Assembly: GCA_964568735.1 (NCBI GenBank)
Contig: CAZMRF010000005.1
Location: 1-64,000 of the forward strand
Direction of reading: 5' to 3'
Length of the DNA stretch: 64,000 bases
From: CAZMRF01 sp964568735
GTDB taxonomy: Bacteria; Acidobacteriota; Polarisedimenticolia; JACPZX01
Part shown: positions 42,574-51,617 of the stretch, one piece after another
Numbering within the stretch: the first letter of the stretch is position 1
Layout: each line of letters begins with the position of its first letter
Program-made: the position numbers and the translations under genes
The notes under the pieces: model-generated
Database searches by the model: none
What the model was told of the DNA's origin: nothing
The model's input: the letters and a program-made list of their open reading frames with translations, nothing else

Positions 42574-44252
42574 GCAACCTCGAGGGCCCTGCGCCCGCCG
42601 TCGGCCCTCAGAAGAAGCGAGAGGCGGAATCGGGCGTCGTCCCTCTCCGGAAAATCCCTCCTGAAGTGAGCGCCCCGGCTCTCGCGCCGGTCGAAGGCCG
42701 CACGCACGATGAGCGAGGCCACGAGGTGAAGGTTTCGTGCCTCGACGCCCGCCCGCGTGGGGGCTCCCGGACCCGCTGACGACAGAAGCCTGCCGAGCTG
42801 GACCAGGCCCTCGCCCAGCGAGGAACCATCCCGGTTCAGGCCGGCTCGCGACCAGGCGAGGCTCCTGACCTCGGCCACCAGTTTCGCGGAGGACTCCACG
42901 GCGACGGAGAGCGGCCAGCTGCCGAGCCTGCCGCTCCAGGTCGCCGGAGTCTCGCGGGCCGACGGCGCGGGGTCGAACCAGCGCTCGTGCGAGCCGGTGT
43001 CGCTGGCGTCTGCCGCGACGCCCTCTCCGGCCCGGGCTCCGAAGACGAGCCCTTCGAGGAGCGAGTTGCTCGCGAGCCTGTTGGCGCCGTGCACTCCCGT
43101 GCAGGCCGTCTCGCCGGCCGCGTAGAGACCCGGAAGGCTGGTGCGGCCTCGAAGATCCGTGGCCACTCCGCCCATCATGTAATGGGCGCTCGGGCTGACC
43201 GGGATGGGCTCCTTCGAGATGTCGATGCCGAATCCCAGGCAGGTGGAGTGGATCCGCGGGAAGCGGCTCCGGACGAAATCGGGATCGAGGCCCGTCATGT
43301 CCAGCAGCACGGAGCTCTCTCCCGTCTCCTCCATCTCCCCGGCGATCGCGCGGGCAACGAGATCGCGAGGGGCGAGCTCGGCTCTCTCGGGATCGACGTC
43401 GAGCATGAATCTCCGGCCCGAGTGATCCCGTAGGATGCCCCCCTCCCCGCGCAGCGCCTCGGAGAGGAGGAAGCGCGGGGCACCCGGCAGTGAGAGCGCC
43501 GTCGGGTGGAACTGCACGAACTCCATGTCGCGAACCCACGCGCCCGCCCTCCACGCCATGGCGATGCCGTCCCCCGTCGCCTGGGGAGGGTTCGTCGTCT
43601 CGCGGTAGACCTGGCCGCATCCTCCGGTCGCCAGAAGGACCCTCCCCCTCAGCGTCGTGAGGCGGCCCGTTGCCGAATCCAGGCAGGTCACCCCCGCGCA
43701 ACGGCTCCCCTCCGTCAGGATGTCCACCGTATAGGCGCCCTGCCCGAAGGCGAGCCTTCTCTCGGAGCGGGCGCGCTCGATGAGCGTTCTCAATATTTCC
43801 TGTCCCGTCGAGTCGCCTCCCGCATGGAGCACGCGGCGAGCGCTGTGCGCCCCCTCCCGTGTGAAGGCGAGGCGGGCGCCGTCACGATCGAAGCTGGCCC
43901 CCCACCCGATCAACTCGGTGATGAGGCGCGGCCCCTCGCCCACCATCATTTGGACCGCCCGCTCGTCGCAGAGCCCCGTGCCCGCGGCGATCGTGTCGCG
44001 GTAGTGGAGGCCGACCTCGTCCTCGTCGCTCAGTGCCACGGCGATGCCGCCCTGCGCCTTGTCGGTGTTGCTGTCGGAGGCCGGGTCCTTGGCGAGGAGC
44101 ACGACCTCGAGCCCGGCGGCGGCGGCCGCGATGGCCGCGCGGAGCCCGGCGATGCCGCTCCCGATCACGATGAGATCGGCCCTTCGCCCCTCGTCCGGGG
44201 GCTCCTCACCGGGGCGTGGCAGACTTGTTCCCGCCGTTCCCGGAGTGTTCAT
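42570..44252 (-). CDS. nadB: L-aspartate oxidase
   Basis: Flavoprotein that oxidises aspartate to iminoaspartate in NAD synthesis. The 560-residue protein has the FAD dinucleotide fold (DLIVIGSGIAGLRAAIAA), the family motif SNTDKAQGGIAVAL, and the active-site region HSARRVLHAGGDSTG, EFVQFHPTAL, SEALRGEGG and HYMMGGVATD. GLYAAGETACTGVHGANRLASNSLLEGLVFG is the C-terminal FAD motif. The companion genes nadA and nadC are not in the window. Divergent from the DUF4388-SPOR gene. Confidence 0.93.
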   Translation of the reverse strand: MNTPGTAGTSLPRPGEEPPDEGRRADLIVIGSGIAGLRAAIAAAAAGLEVVLLAKDPASDSNTDKAQGGIAVALSDEDEVGLHYRDTIAAGTGLCDERAVQMMVGEGPRLITELIGWGASFDRDGARLAFTREGAHSARRVLHAGGDSTGQEILRTLIERARSERRLAFGQGAYTVDILTEGSRCAGVTCLDSATGRLTTLRGRVLLATGGCGQVYRETTNPPQATGDGIAMAWRAGAWVRDMEFVQFHPTALSLPGAPRFLLSEALRGEGGILRDHSGRRFMLDVDPERAELAPRDLVARAIAGEMEETGESSVLLDMTGLDPDFVRSRFPRIHSTCLGFGIDISKEPIPVSPSAHYMMGGVATDLRGRTSLPGLYAAGETACTGVHGANRLASNSLLEGLVFGARAGEGVAADASDTGSHERWFDPAPSARETPATWSGRLGSWPLSVAVESSAKLVAEVRSLAWSRAGLNRDGSSLGEGLVQLGRLLSSAGPGAPTRAGVEARNLHLVASLIVRAAFDRRESRGAHFRRDFPERDDARFRLSLLLRADGGRRALEVA

Positions 44253-44280
44253 GTTGTCACGCTTTTTTTCACGAGAACCA

Positions 44281-44310
44281 TTGACCTGCCTGGAGGAGGC
44301 TGCCTATAAT
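44281..44310 (+). promoter_or_regulatory. Promoter of the DUF4388-SPOR gene
   Basis: TTGACC (44281-44286) and a perfect TATAAT (44305-44310) are separated by 18 bases, in the divergent region between nadB and the rightward gene starting at 44360. Transcription would start near 44317. Confidence 0.65.
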
Positions 44311-44359
44311 CGCGCGGCTGCGCGAAGCCCCGGCAGGGGGGCGTCGCGCGCGGGAGCGG

Positions 44360-46522
44360 ATGAGCACACCCGACCAGCCCCTCTCCGGGCGCATGGAATC
44401 GCTTCACTTCGCGCGCCTCCTCGCCCGCTTCTGGGTCCAGGGATTCTCCGGCTCTTTCCGGGCGCGAGGCGGCGCGACAGCCGCGCCGAGATCCAGCAAG
44501 GAAGTCCTCTTCGAGCGCGGCCGGGTCGCCTGGGCCGCCTCCGACGACACCCAGGATTCCATCAGGACACACCTCGTCAACCGCGGGATCCTCCGCACCG
44601 AGCAGTGGCGGCTCGCCCAGGAGAAGGCCGGATCCGCTCATCCGAGGCAGGCACTCCTGGAGATGGGCTTCCTCACCGCGCGCGAGCTGCACGACGCCGA
44701 CCGGGAGCGCATCTGCGGGATCATCCTGGGCCTCTTCAACTGGGTCGAGGGCGATTACGCCGTCTCCCCCTCCCCTCTTCCGCCCGGAACTCCGAACCTC
44801 CAGATCGATCCGAGGGATCTCGTCCTCGAGGGCATTATGGCCTCCGGCGACCGCGACAGGGTGCTCGAGGAGATCGGCTCACTCGACGCCGTGCTCGTCG
44901 TCAGGCCCGATGATCTGGTGCGAGCATCCCTCAGCCTCCCGGTCGAGCTGGTGGATCTCATGGGGAAAGCGGATGGGACACGCTCCGTCGCGGAGATCTG
45001 TGCCCTCTCGCCGCTCCAGGATTTCATGATCTGCGCCGCCTTCGCGGGCCTCAAGGCCCTGGGCCTGGCGACGGCGGCGGAGGGCGTGACCCGCGCGGCG
45101 CCGCCCGCCCCTCCGCGCGCCCCCGCGGATGCCCGTAGAGCCCGCCGGGCCCCGCGGATCGCCGCGGCCCTGCCGGCGGGAAGGAGCTTCGATCCGCAAC
45201 CCCCCCGTCTTCCGCTCGACGAGGAGATCGACGAACGCGCAGCCGCCCCGACGCCGGGGCCGGGCGGCAGCCTGCCCGACGACGAAGACGACTCGGGAAC
45301 CGTCCCCATCACGGCCACCCCTCCAGGCGGAATTCGCAGCTCAGCCACCGGTGAAGGAGACGGCGAGGACGACTCGGGCACTCAACCCATGACGGCGACA
45401 CCGCCCGGAGGCACACCCACGGTGAGAGACGATCGCGAGGAGACCGGAGCCGACCTCTCCGGACTCGATAGGCTGGAAGTCGCATCCCGCGAGGACTCCG
45501 CACTCCTCCCTGGCGAGCCTTCAGAGGGGGAGGAAAGGGAGGGCGAGGTCGATCTCACCCCGGGCATTCCCGTGCCTCCACCGGCGGGCGGAGGGCGCGA
45601 CATGGGCCTCCTCGCGGAGGAGATCGAAAGCGTCGTTCAGATCTTCAGCACCGCCACACCTGATGAGGACTCGCCGGACGAGCCCCGGGACTTCGCGCCG
45701 GACCAGGAAATAGACTCCTCTCCCTTGTCGCTGCACGAGGACGAGGCATCCGGGGAGCCCGGGACATCCCCCGGGGTGGATCCCGAGATGGCCGATGCGC
45801 CCACCTGGATCTACGAGCCCTCGGGAGGACGAGCGGCCGTCCGCGGGTACGCCCCCTGGGTCAAGTGGGCGGGGATGGCGGCCGGGCTCTTCGCTGTCGG
45901 GACCATCGTGACGCTCTTCTTTGGCGCCGGCTCCGCGGAGCCGGGCTCATCTCCGGATCCGGCACGAGAGGTCTCGGGCCCCCCACCCATAGAGATGCCG
46001 GCGACGCCGGGTCAGGCGGAGCGACCCACCGCTTCCATTTTCGAGCCCGAGGCGGCCTCGGAGCCGCGCGAGGAGCCGGCCCGGCAGCGGGAGGCGGCGC
46101 CCGTCGCCCGGACGGCGGACCCCGGAGTCGCTTCGCTTTCGCCGCAACGGAGCGCCTCCCTTGCCTCGCCGAAAGACGGAAATATCTTACTGTCCGGCCC
46201 CTTCAGGGATGCCCGGACCCACCTCGGCGCCGGGCGTCTTCGCGAAGCGGCCAGCGGATTCGAGGCATCTCTGGCGGGAAGGAGAGGGCTGTATACTGTG
46301 CAGCTCGCGCTCGCGTGCAGTCCCGAGACGGTGGCGCGGGCGAACCGATCGAGCGGTGGCGCAGAGGAGTTCTTCATCCTGCCCAAGGAGTTCGATGGCC
46401 GCGCCTGTTACAGGCTGCTCTGGGGGGCCTACCCGGGCCGGAAGAGCGCCGAGAGCGCCAGGACATCCGTGCCGGCCGCCTTCAAGAAGGCGCGCGACGC
46501 GCCGTTCGTGGCCCCCATCTGA
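44360..46522 (+). CDS. DUF4388 domain protein with transmembrane segment and SPOR-like C-terminus
   Basis: A 720-residue protein. The N-terminal about 240 residues contain a DUF4388-type domain (LHFARLLARFWVQGFSGSFRA, EVLFERGRVAWAASDD). A long acidic, Pro/Gly-rich linker follows, with a tandem repeat of the pattern EDDSGT-x-P-x-TATPPGG (about 307-325 and 335-353). One membrane helix lies at about 500-523. The C-terminus (about 630-715; YTVQLALACSPETV, ACYRLLWGAYPGRKSAE) looks like a SPOR peptidoglycan-binding fold. It would place a cytoplasmic DUF4388 module and a periplasmic SPOR domain on either side of the membrane. It is the first gene of a unit with the peptidase MA and DUF4388-DnaJ genes. 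Confidence 0.75.
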   Translation: MSTPDQPLSGRMESLHFARLLARFWVQGFSGSFRARGGATAAPRSSKEVLFERGRVAWAASDDTQDSIRTHLVNRGILRTEQWRLAQEKAGSAHPRQALLEMGFLTARELHDADRERICGIILGLFNWVEGDYAVSPSPLPPGTPNLQIDPRDLVLEGIMASGDRDRVLEEIGSLDAVLVVRPDDLVRASLSLPVELVDLMGKADGTRSVAEICALSPLQDFMICAAFAGLKALGLATAAEGVTRAAPPAPPRAPADARRARRAPRIAAALPAGRSFDPQPPRLPLDEEIDERAAAPTPGPGGSLPDDEDDSGTVPITATPPGGIRSSATGEGDGEDDSGTQPMTATPPGGTPTVRDDREETGADLSGLDRLEVASREDSALLPGEPSEGEEREGEVDLTPGIPVPPPAGGGRDMGLLAEEIESVVQIFSTATPDEDSPDEPRDFAPDQEIDSSPLSLHEDEASGEPGTSPGVDPEMADAPTWIYEPSGGRAAVRGYAPWVKWAGMAAGLFAVGTIVTLFFGAGSAEPGSSPDPAREVSGPPPIEMPATPGQAERPTASIFEPEAASEPREEPARQREAAPVARTADPGVASLSPQRSASLASPKDGNILLSGPFRDARTHLGAGRLREAASGFEASLAGRRGLYTVQLALACSPETVARANRSSGGAEEFFILPKEFDGRACYRLLWGAYPGRKSAESARTSVPAAFKKARDAPFVAPI

Positions 46523-46526
46523 TCGG

Positions 46527-47006
46527 CTGATCCGTCATCTCCTGGCGCTGAGCGGGGCCGTGTTGCTCGCACCGGCGCCTCTGCCCGCCGATACCATTCA
46601 CCTCAACAACGGCCAGAGCATCAAGGTCGAAAGCTGCCGCCCCTCCGGGGATGAGATTCTCTGCCGGCGGGCGGGCGGCGTCATCGGGATCCCGAAGGAC
46701 CAGGTCAAGCGCATCGTCCAGGACGCGCCTCCGACCGCGCAGGCCGCATCCGGCGATGGCCGGGTCCCTGATGCGCGCGCGACGGCCGTCACCGGCGGGG
46801 CGCCCCCGACCCCCGTCCAGGCGCCGCTGCTCCCCGCGATCGTGATCTCCGAGGAGACCGCCGCGGTCCTTCCCGAGGGAGCGAGTGCGTGGCGATCGAG
46901 GATCGGCGAGCTGGAGCGGAGCCTCGGCCGGACGGGCGTCGACGAGCCGCTCGCCCGCAGGGAGATGGCGGTCCTACCTCGGAAACGAGGCTGCGGACCA
47001 GGGTGA
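46527..47006 (+). CDS. Exported TPR/peptidase MA protein, N-terminal part (frameshifted)
   Basis: The first part of a secreted metallopeptidase gene. It has a signal peptide-like start (LIRHLLALSGAVLLAPAPLPADT), a beta-rich domain (IHLNNGQSIKVESC, CRRAGGVIGIPKDQVKRI) of the type preceding TPR-peptidase proteins, and a linker to about 46970, after which the frame loses sense. The continuation is in the frame that ends at 47970. No ATG, GTG or TTG fits the start well: the leader begins at CTG 46527, and GTG 46560 would cut the leader short. The start is therefore uncertain and may also be affected by sequence error. Confidence 0.55.
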   Translation: MIRHLLALSGAVLLAPAPLPADTIHLNNGQSIKVESCRPSGDEILCRRAGGVIGIPKDQVKRIVQDAPPTAQAASGDGRVPDARATAVTGGAPPTPVQAPLLPAIVISEETAAVLPEGASAWRSRIGELERSLGRTGVDEPLARREMAVLPRKRGCGPG

Positions 47007-47970
47007 CTTCGAGGCGGCCGAGTCCTCCTACCTTCGCGCGACGGACCAGGATCCACTCCTCGAGCCGCCCCGGCTCAACCTCGTGCGGCTGCGCCTCCAT
47101 GAGGGCAGGAACTACGAAGCCGAGGAGATGCTCTCCCGGGTGCAGGCCGATCACCCGGACAGCGCCGCCGTTCTCGCATTGCAGGGCGAGGTTTCGTACC
47201 GGAACGGCCGGATCCAAGAAACCATCGAGCACTGGGAGAGATCGCTTGCGATCAAGCCGGATCCCGATCTCGACTCCCGGCTGGCGCGGATCCGCAGGGA
47301 GGGCAGGGCCGAGGAGGGCTTCTTCCGGACGGACGGCGCCCACTTCATCCTCAAGTACGACGGAGACCGCGCCTCCGACGCCCTCAGCCAGGAGATCCTC
47401 GCGCACCTGGATGCGACCTTCGAGGAGCTCACGATCCGCTACAACGTCCTCCCCTCCTCCCCCATCATCGTCACCCTCTACTCCCGGGAAGTCTTCCACG
47501 ACGTGACCGAGTCGCCCGGCTGGGTTGGAGGGCTCTTCGACGGGCAGATCCGCATTCCGATCGGCGGCCTGACCCGCCTCACCGAGGTGGCCCGCGATGT
47601 CTTCACCCACGAGCTGACGCACTGCATCGTCTTTCACAAGACCAAGGGGAATTGCCCCAAGTGGCTCCAGGAAGGGATCGCGCAGCTGAGCGAGGGCAAG
47701 AGCGCCGTGAACCAGCGCCGAGCCCTGGCCCGGCAGTTCGCCGGAGTCTCCGCCTCCGAAGCCGCGGGGAGCTTCTCCTATCCACAGGCGCTCTCGATGC
47801 TCGAGTACTTCCTCGATACGTGGACCACTTCACACCTCCTCGATATCCTCGACGGCCTGGGTCGAGGAGGGGACTTCGAGCAGGCCTTCGAAGGGACGAC
47901 GGGGCGGACCTGGCTGGATTTCGTCGACTCGTGGCTGGGGTCCCTCCATGCTCCCGGAGGTGTCGGCTGA
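46885..47970 (+). CDS. TPR + peptidase MA-like gluzincin, C-terminal part (frameshifted)
   Basis: From about 46975 the frame encodes TPR repeats (YLGNEAADQGDFEAAESSYLRATDQDP, GRIQETIEHWERSLAIKPD) and then a zinc metallopeptidase domain of the peptidase MA-like family with HELTH (47608-47622) and the downstream Glu in WLQEGIAQLSEG. The first 30 residues of the open frame are shadow sequence; the true N-terminus lies in the other frame. The two join if one C is removed at 46973-46974, so a one-base insertion, or a two-base deletion, is present. The stop overlaps the ATG of the next gene (TGATG). Likely substrate: periplasmic or envelope protein; not known. Confidence 0.75.
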   Translation: MRGDRGSASWSGASAGRASTSRSPAGRWRSYLGNEAADQGDFEAAESSYLRATDQDPLLEPPRLNLVRLRLHEGRNYEAEEMLSRVQADHPDSAAVLALQGEVSYRNGRIQETIEHWERSLAIKPDPDLDSRLARIRREGRAEEGFFRTDGAHFILKYDGDRASDALSQEILAHLDATFEELTIRYNVLPSSPIIVTLYSREVFHDVTESPGWVGGLFDGQIRIPIGGLTRLTEVARDVFTHELTHCIVFHKTKGNCPKWLQEGIAQLSEGKSAVNQRRALARQFAGVSASEAAGSFSYPQALSMLEYFLDTWTTSHLLDILDGLGRGGDFEQAFEGTTGRTWLDFVDSWLGSLHAPGGVG

Positions 47971-49718
47971 TGAAGAGCCGCTTCCCGGGGGGCGTCACGG
48001 GGCTGCTCGAAGCCCTCATGGGGATCCAGCGCGATGCCGCCACCGGCGCGCTCGGCCCCGCAGGAGGCACCGTGGGGCGGCTCGTCTTCCGCGACGGGAT
48101 CCTCATGCGCGTCGATGGGGCGGCCGGAACCGCACCCGTCACCGGGGCTGATCTGAGGGAGCAGGCCGGCGGCAGCATGGAGGACTGGTGCTTCGGCGAT
48201 GCCGAGCTCCACTTCCAGGGAGGAGGCGATGCGGGCGAGCCTTCCGGCGGCGCGGGCACCCTGACCTCGGCTGATTTGATTCTCGATCTCATCCGGCGCA
48301 ATGCCGACGCTCGCTGGGTGGCGCGCCGCCTCGCGGAGGCCTCGGGCAGGATCGCCAACCCCGCGAAGCTCCCCAAGGTCCTCCCGAGCGTCTCGATGAC
48401 GCCGACAGAAGCCTTCCTCCTGTCGCGTGCGGACGGCACCATGACCCTGGAGGAGATCCTGCAGGTCTCTCCACTCGATCCCACGGACGTGAAGCTGGGC
48501 CTTTACGCGCTCCTTGCTTCTGGACTCCTGACGGCTCCCGGCGTGACGCTTCCCGGGGCCGGCGCGAGCAGCGCGGACGAAGCTGAGGCGAGACCCATTC
48601 CACCTGTTGACGCGCCTCCGATTGTGCCTGCTGCAGGCGGAGGCATATCCTCATCCAACCCGACGACCCCACCCACTCGAAGCGAAGCCGCGACGTCCCC
48701 GGCGGCACGCGCCACTCCCACGGACCGGAAGCCCCGCTCCGAAGCTCGAGCCGCTTCGCCGGCGGCACCTCCACCCCCCGCAGCGCCCGCTGAGGCACCC
48801 GCCGCCGCCGCGGATCCGATCCCCGCGCAGGCGGCCTCCATGGCCTCGCGATCGGTTCTGGATCTGGAGGCTTTCCTCGCCAGGACACAGGCGGCCGCGA
48901 AGTCCGTGGCCCCGGAAGCTCCCGCCGCGGCGGCTGCGCCCAAGAGCGCTGCCCCGGCCGGGAAGCCGGGTGCCAAATCGGGCGCCATCTCCGAGCTCGA
49001 GCAGGAAAGAGCGGAAGTTCTCGGGTGGATCTCCTCGCGCACGGGCCACGACTATTACGGCATCCTCGGAGTGGATCGATCCGCCGGTGAGGAGGGGGTC
49101 CGGCGCGCCTACTATCGTGTCGCGAAGCGGTTCCATCCCGATCGCTTCCGCCGCCCGGGATTCGAAGGCCTCCTCCAGGACGTCGAGCGGATGTTCGCGG
49201 CCACGACGGAGGCCTACAACACTCTCAGCGACGACGGCGCGCGCGTGGAGTACGAGCGCGAGGTGAGCGCGAGGTCGAAGGGAGGCAAGGGCTCCGAGAG
49301 CGATACGGTGGCGCAGGCGCGAGACAGCTACCTGCGAGCGAAGAAGCACGTGGACGCGGAGGAGTACTTCGATGCCGCGGCCCTTCTCGAGACGGCCTGC
49401 CGGCTGGACGAGAAGCGTTCGGAGTACTGGCTGCTCCTCGGCACGGTGCAGGCGAAGAACCCGCGCTGGAGGAAGAAGGCCGAGGAGTCCTACCAGAAAG
49501 TGATCGAGATGAATCCCGGGAGCGCCGATGCCTACCTGCACCTCGCGCGCCTCTACAAGGCCGGAGGCCTCACGAAACGGGCGCAGGAGATGTATCGCAA
49601 GGTGATCCAATGGGATCCGCAGAACGAAGAAGCGCAGGCCGAGCTGTCGGGCAAGGGCGATGGACAGGCCGGCGTGGGCGGCAAGCTCAGGTCCATCTTC
49701 AAGGGCTCCCGCTCGTAG
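47970..49718 (+). CDS. DUF4388 - DnaJ - TPR protein
   Basis: A 582-residue cytoplasmic protein: a DUF4388-like N-terminus (MKSRFPGGVTGLLEALMG, GRLVFRDGILMRVDGA) to about 190, an Ala/Pro-rich linker, a J domain at about 350-420 (DYYGILGVDRSAGEEGVRRAYYRVAKRFHPDRF, with the HPD at about 388) and two to three TPR motifs at 440-560 (ARDSYLRAKKHVDAEEYFDAAALLETAC, PGSADAYLHLARLYKAGG). The J domain implies recruitment of DnaK. ATG at 47970 has a GGAGG site and overlaps the peptidase stop. This architecture is common in Acidobacteriota and Myxococcota and is linked to DUF4388 signalling. Confidence 0.8.
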   Translation: MKSRFPGGVTGLLEALMGIQRDAATGALGPAGGTVGRLVFRDGILMRVDGAAGTAPVTGADLREQAGGSMEDWCFGDAELHFQGGGDAGEPSGGAGTLTSADLILDLIRRNADARWVARRLAEASGRIANPAKLPKVLPSVSMTPTEAFLLSRADGTMTLEEILQVSPLDPTDVKLGLYALLASGLLTAPGVTLPGAGASSADEAEARPIPPVDAPPIVPAAGGGISSSNPTTPPTRSEAATSPAARATPTDRKPRSEARAASPAAPPPPAAPAEAPAAAADPIPAQAASMASRSVLDLEAFLARTQAAAKSVAPEAPAAAAAPKSAAPAGKPGAKSGAISELEQERAEVLGWISSRTGHDYYGILGVDRSAGEEGVRRAYYRVAKRFHPDRFRRPGFEGLLQDVERMFAATTEAYNTLSDDGARVEYEREVSARSKGGKGSESDTVAQARDSYLRAKKHVDAEEYFDAAALLETACRLDEKRSEYWLLLGTVQAKNPRWRKKAEESYQKVIEMNPGSADAYLHLARLYKAGGLTKRAQEMYRKVIQWDPQNEEAQAELSGKGDGQAGVGGKLRSIFKGSRS

Positions 49719-49743
49719 GAGCCCGTACGGGTAAGGGCGCCTG

Positions 49744-50241
49744 ATGCCCTGGATTGTCGACGGGAACAATCTCCTCGCCCAGATCCCCGGCGGCTCCATG
49801 AACGATCCCGCCGACAGGAGGCGCCTCGCCTCGGCCCTCTCGAGGTTCTGCGACGCGCGCCGGGCGACGATGTCCCTCTTCTTCGACGGAGCGCCCCTCG
49901 AGGGGTGGCGGGGAACGAGCTGGCTCGGGAGTCTCCGCGTCCTGCACTCGGGATCGGGCAGGACGGCCGACGACGCCATCCTCGACGAGGTGGCCGCTGC
50001 GAAGAGGCCGGCCGATCTGACCGTCGTGACGTCGGATCGCGCGCTCGCCGATCGGTGCCGCGCCATGGGGGCCCGGGTGAGCGGGGTCCGCGAGCTGCGA
50101 TCGATGCTCTCCGAGGCCGAGGATCGCGCCGCCGACGGAGCCGATAAGCCGGAGCGTCCGGATCCCGCCGAGGTCGACTACTTCATGGAGCTGTTCGGCG
50201 GAGACGGGGCCGCTCCGAGCCGCTCGAGAAGACGCGAGTAG
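49744..50241 (+). CDS. YacP-like NYN domain protein (putative RNase)
   Basis: A 165-residue PIN-like NYN domain protein: WIVDGNNLL at the N-terminus (first metal Asp), SLFFDGAP, GRTADDAILDEVAA and TVVTSDRALADRCRAMGARV are the family core, matching YacP/Rae1-type ribosome-associated endonucleases. The C-terminal 30 residues are polar and overlap the end of the converging gene by 64 bases. It lies 25 bases after the DUF4388-DnaJ gene and may be co-transcribed with it. Confidence 0.82.
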   Translation: MPWIVDGNNLLAQIPGGSMNDPADRRRLASALSRFCDARRATMSLFFDGAPLEGWRGTSWLGSLRVLHSGSGRTADDAILDEVAAAKRPADLTVVTSDRALADRCRAMGARVSGVRELRSMLSEAEDRAADGADKPERPDPAEVDYFMELFGGDGAAPSRSRRRE

Positions 50242-51611
50242 TCGCGGCGGCGGCGCAGCCCCTCGAGATCCGGATCCGAAGCGAGGAAGGCGCCGTCGCG
50301 GTACCCGTAGTCCACCGCCCGCTCGAGCCATTCCAGCGCCGCCTTCTTCTCGCCCGCGCGCGCGAGCGCGCAGGAGAGGTTGTAGGCATCCATCGGGCTC
50401 CGGGGCGAGAGCGCCAGGAGATCCTCGAGCAGGGCCGCCGCCCGATCGAATGCACCCCTGCGGTGAGCCTCGCGGGCCTCCGTGCGGAAGCGCCAGATCC
50501 GGCGTTCCTTCTCCAGCCATTTCCCGGCGGCCCGGAGATCCTCGTCGAAGCCCGGCCCGGGCACAGGGAAGCCCGGGAGCATTCGGGTCGCCTGCATGTA
50601 GAGCTCGAAGAAGGCCTCGGGGCCCGAGGCGAGCGTGGCCGCGAGCGAGCCTCGCCCCAGGGCGCTCTCGATGGCCGTCGCCATGCCGTGGCCGATTGCG
50701 TAGGTGGCCCCTCCCCGGATGAGGCCTCTGCGGATCAGGTCCCGGCAGCCCTCGATGTCGAGCCGCCGGAGGCAGGCCTCGCGGATCTCCTCGAGGCGGG
50801 CGAAGGCGGCGTGGAAGCCCCCCAGGGCATCGGTGTAGCGGCCGCGCGCGAAGGCTCCATAGCTCCCTTCGGGGTAGGTGCCATCGAGGAGCTGGTACTC
50901 GACGTGGCGCGCGATCCCCTCCGCGTGGATCTGCGACAGAGCCACACCGAAGCTCCCCTCGACTGTCGAAGCCTCGGACAGAAGCGGACCGAGCTTCAGG
51001 TGGGCCTTGTGGATGACCTCGTGAGCGATGATCGAATCGACGGCGTCGAGCCAGGGCGGAGCGAAGGAGTGCAGGAAAGAGAGGCTGACGTAGATGTCCG
51101 TGGAGGTCCTGCCGCTCCAGGTGCCGCCGAGGTGGAACATGACCGTGGCGTCCAGGGGCTGAACGCCCGCGGGAAGATAGGGAGCTACCATGGCCAGGAC
51201 CCGCTCGCGGGTCTCCCGGTCACGCCGTGCCAGCTCCTCCAGCATCAGGTTCAGATCTGAGAGAGGCTCGAAATCCAGCGAGCCCATGCCGCTCTCGCCC
51301 GCTACAGCGTGGCCCAGAATGGTGCGCCACAGCTCTTCCCGCAGCTGCTCGGAGCCGAGCTCGCCGCGCACCCGGCCGATCCTCAGCAGCTCGGCGTTGC
51401 CGGGGAGGGCCACCCAGGCATCGAGTGAATCGTCGTCGATGATCTTCCCATCGATCATGCGGAGGAGCTCGATCGGGACGCGGGTGTCGAGCGTCAGGTG
51501 CAGGGCCCCGGCGGGAGCGGCCTCACCCGCCGGGCCGGGGGAGGAGGGCGCCGCGGCTGCGGCGAGCGCGAGGAGGCAGAGAGCCGGGCCCGGCCCGGAG
51601 AGCGCGCTCAC
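50178..51611 (-). CDS. Exported gluzincin-like protein with TPR C-terminus (DUF2268/DUF5700-like)
   Basis: A 477-residue protein with a signal peptide (GPALCLLALAAAAAPSSPGPAG), and a putative zinc-peptidase domain with IIAHEVIHKAHLKLG (HExxH, about 196-200) and, further on, HAEGIARHVEYQLLDG, whose Glu is the likely third ligand. The C-terminal part (about 375-470) has TPR-like helices (AHRRGAFDRAAALLEDLLALSPRS). It fits the DUF2268/DUF5700 putative metalloprotease group. GTG start at 51611. Its stop lies inside the NYN gene on the other strand. Downstream of ftcD by 6 bases, so it is part of that leftward unit. Confidence 0.75.
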   Translation of the reverse strand: MSALSGPGPALCLLALAAAAAPSSPGPAGEAAPAGALHLTLDTRVPIELLRMIDGKIIDDDSLDAWVALPGNAELLRIGRVRGELGSEQLREELWRTILGHAVAGESGMGSLDFEPLSDLNLMLEELARRDRETRERVLAMVAPYLPAGVQPLDATVMFHLGGTWSGRTSTDIYVSLSFLHSFAPPWLDAVDSIIAHEVIHKAHLKLGPLLSEASTVEGSFGVALSQIHAEGIARHVEYQLLDGTYPEGSYGAFARGRYTDALGGFHAAFARLEEIREACLRRLDIEGCRDLIRRGLIRGGATYAIGHGMATAIESALGRGSLAATLASGPEAFFELYMQATRMLPGFPVPGPGFDEDLRAAGKWLEKERRIWRFRTEAREAHRRGAFDRAAALLEDLLALSPRSPMDAYNLSCALARAGEKKAALEWLERAVDYGYRDGAFLASDPDLEGLRRRRDYSRLLERLGAAPSPPNSSMK

Positions 51612-51617
51612 GAAGCC

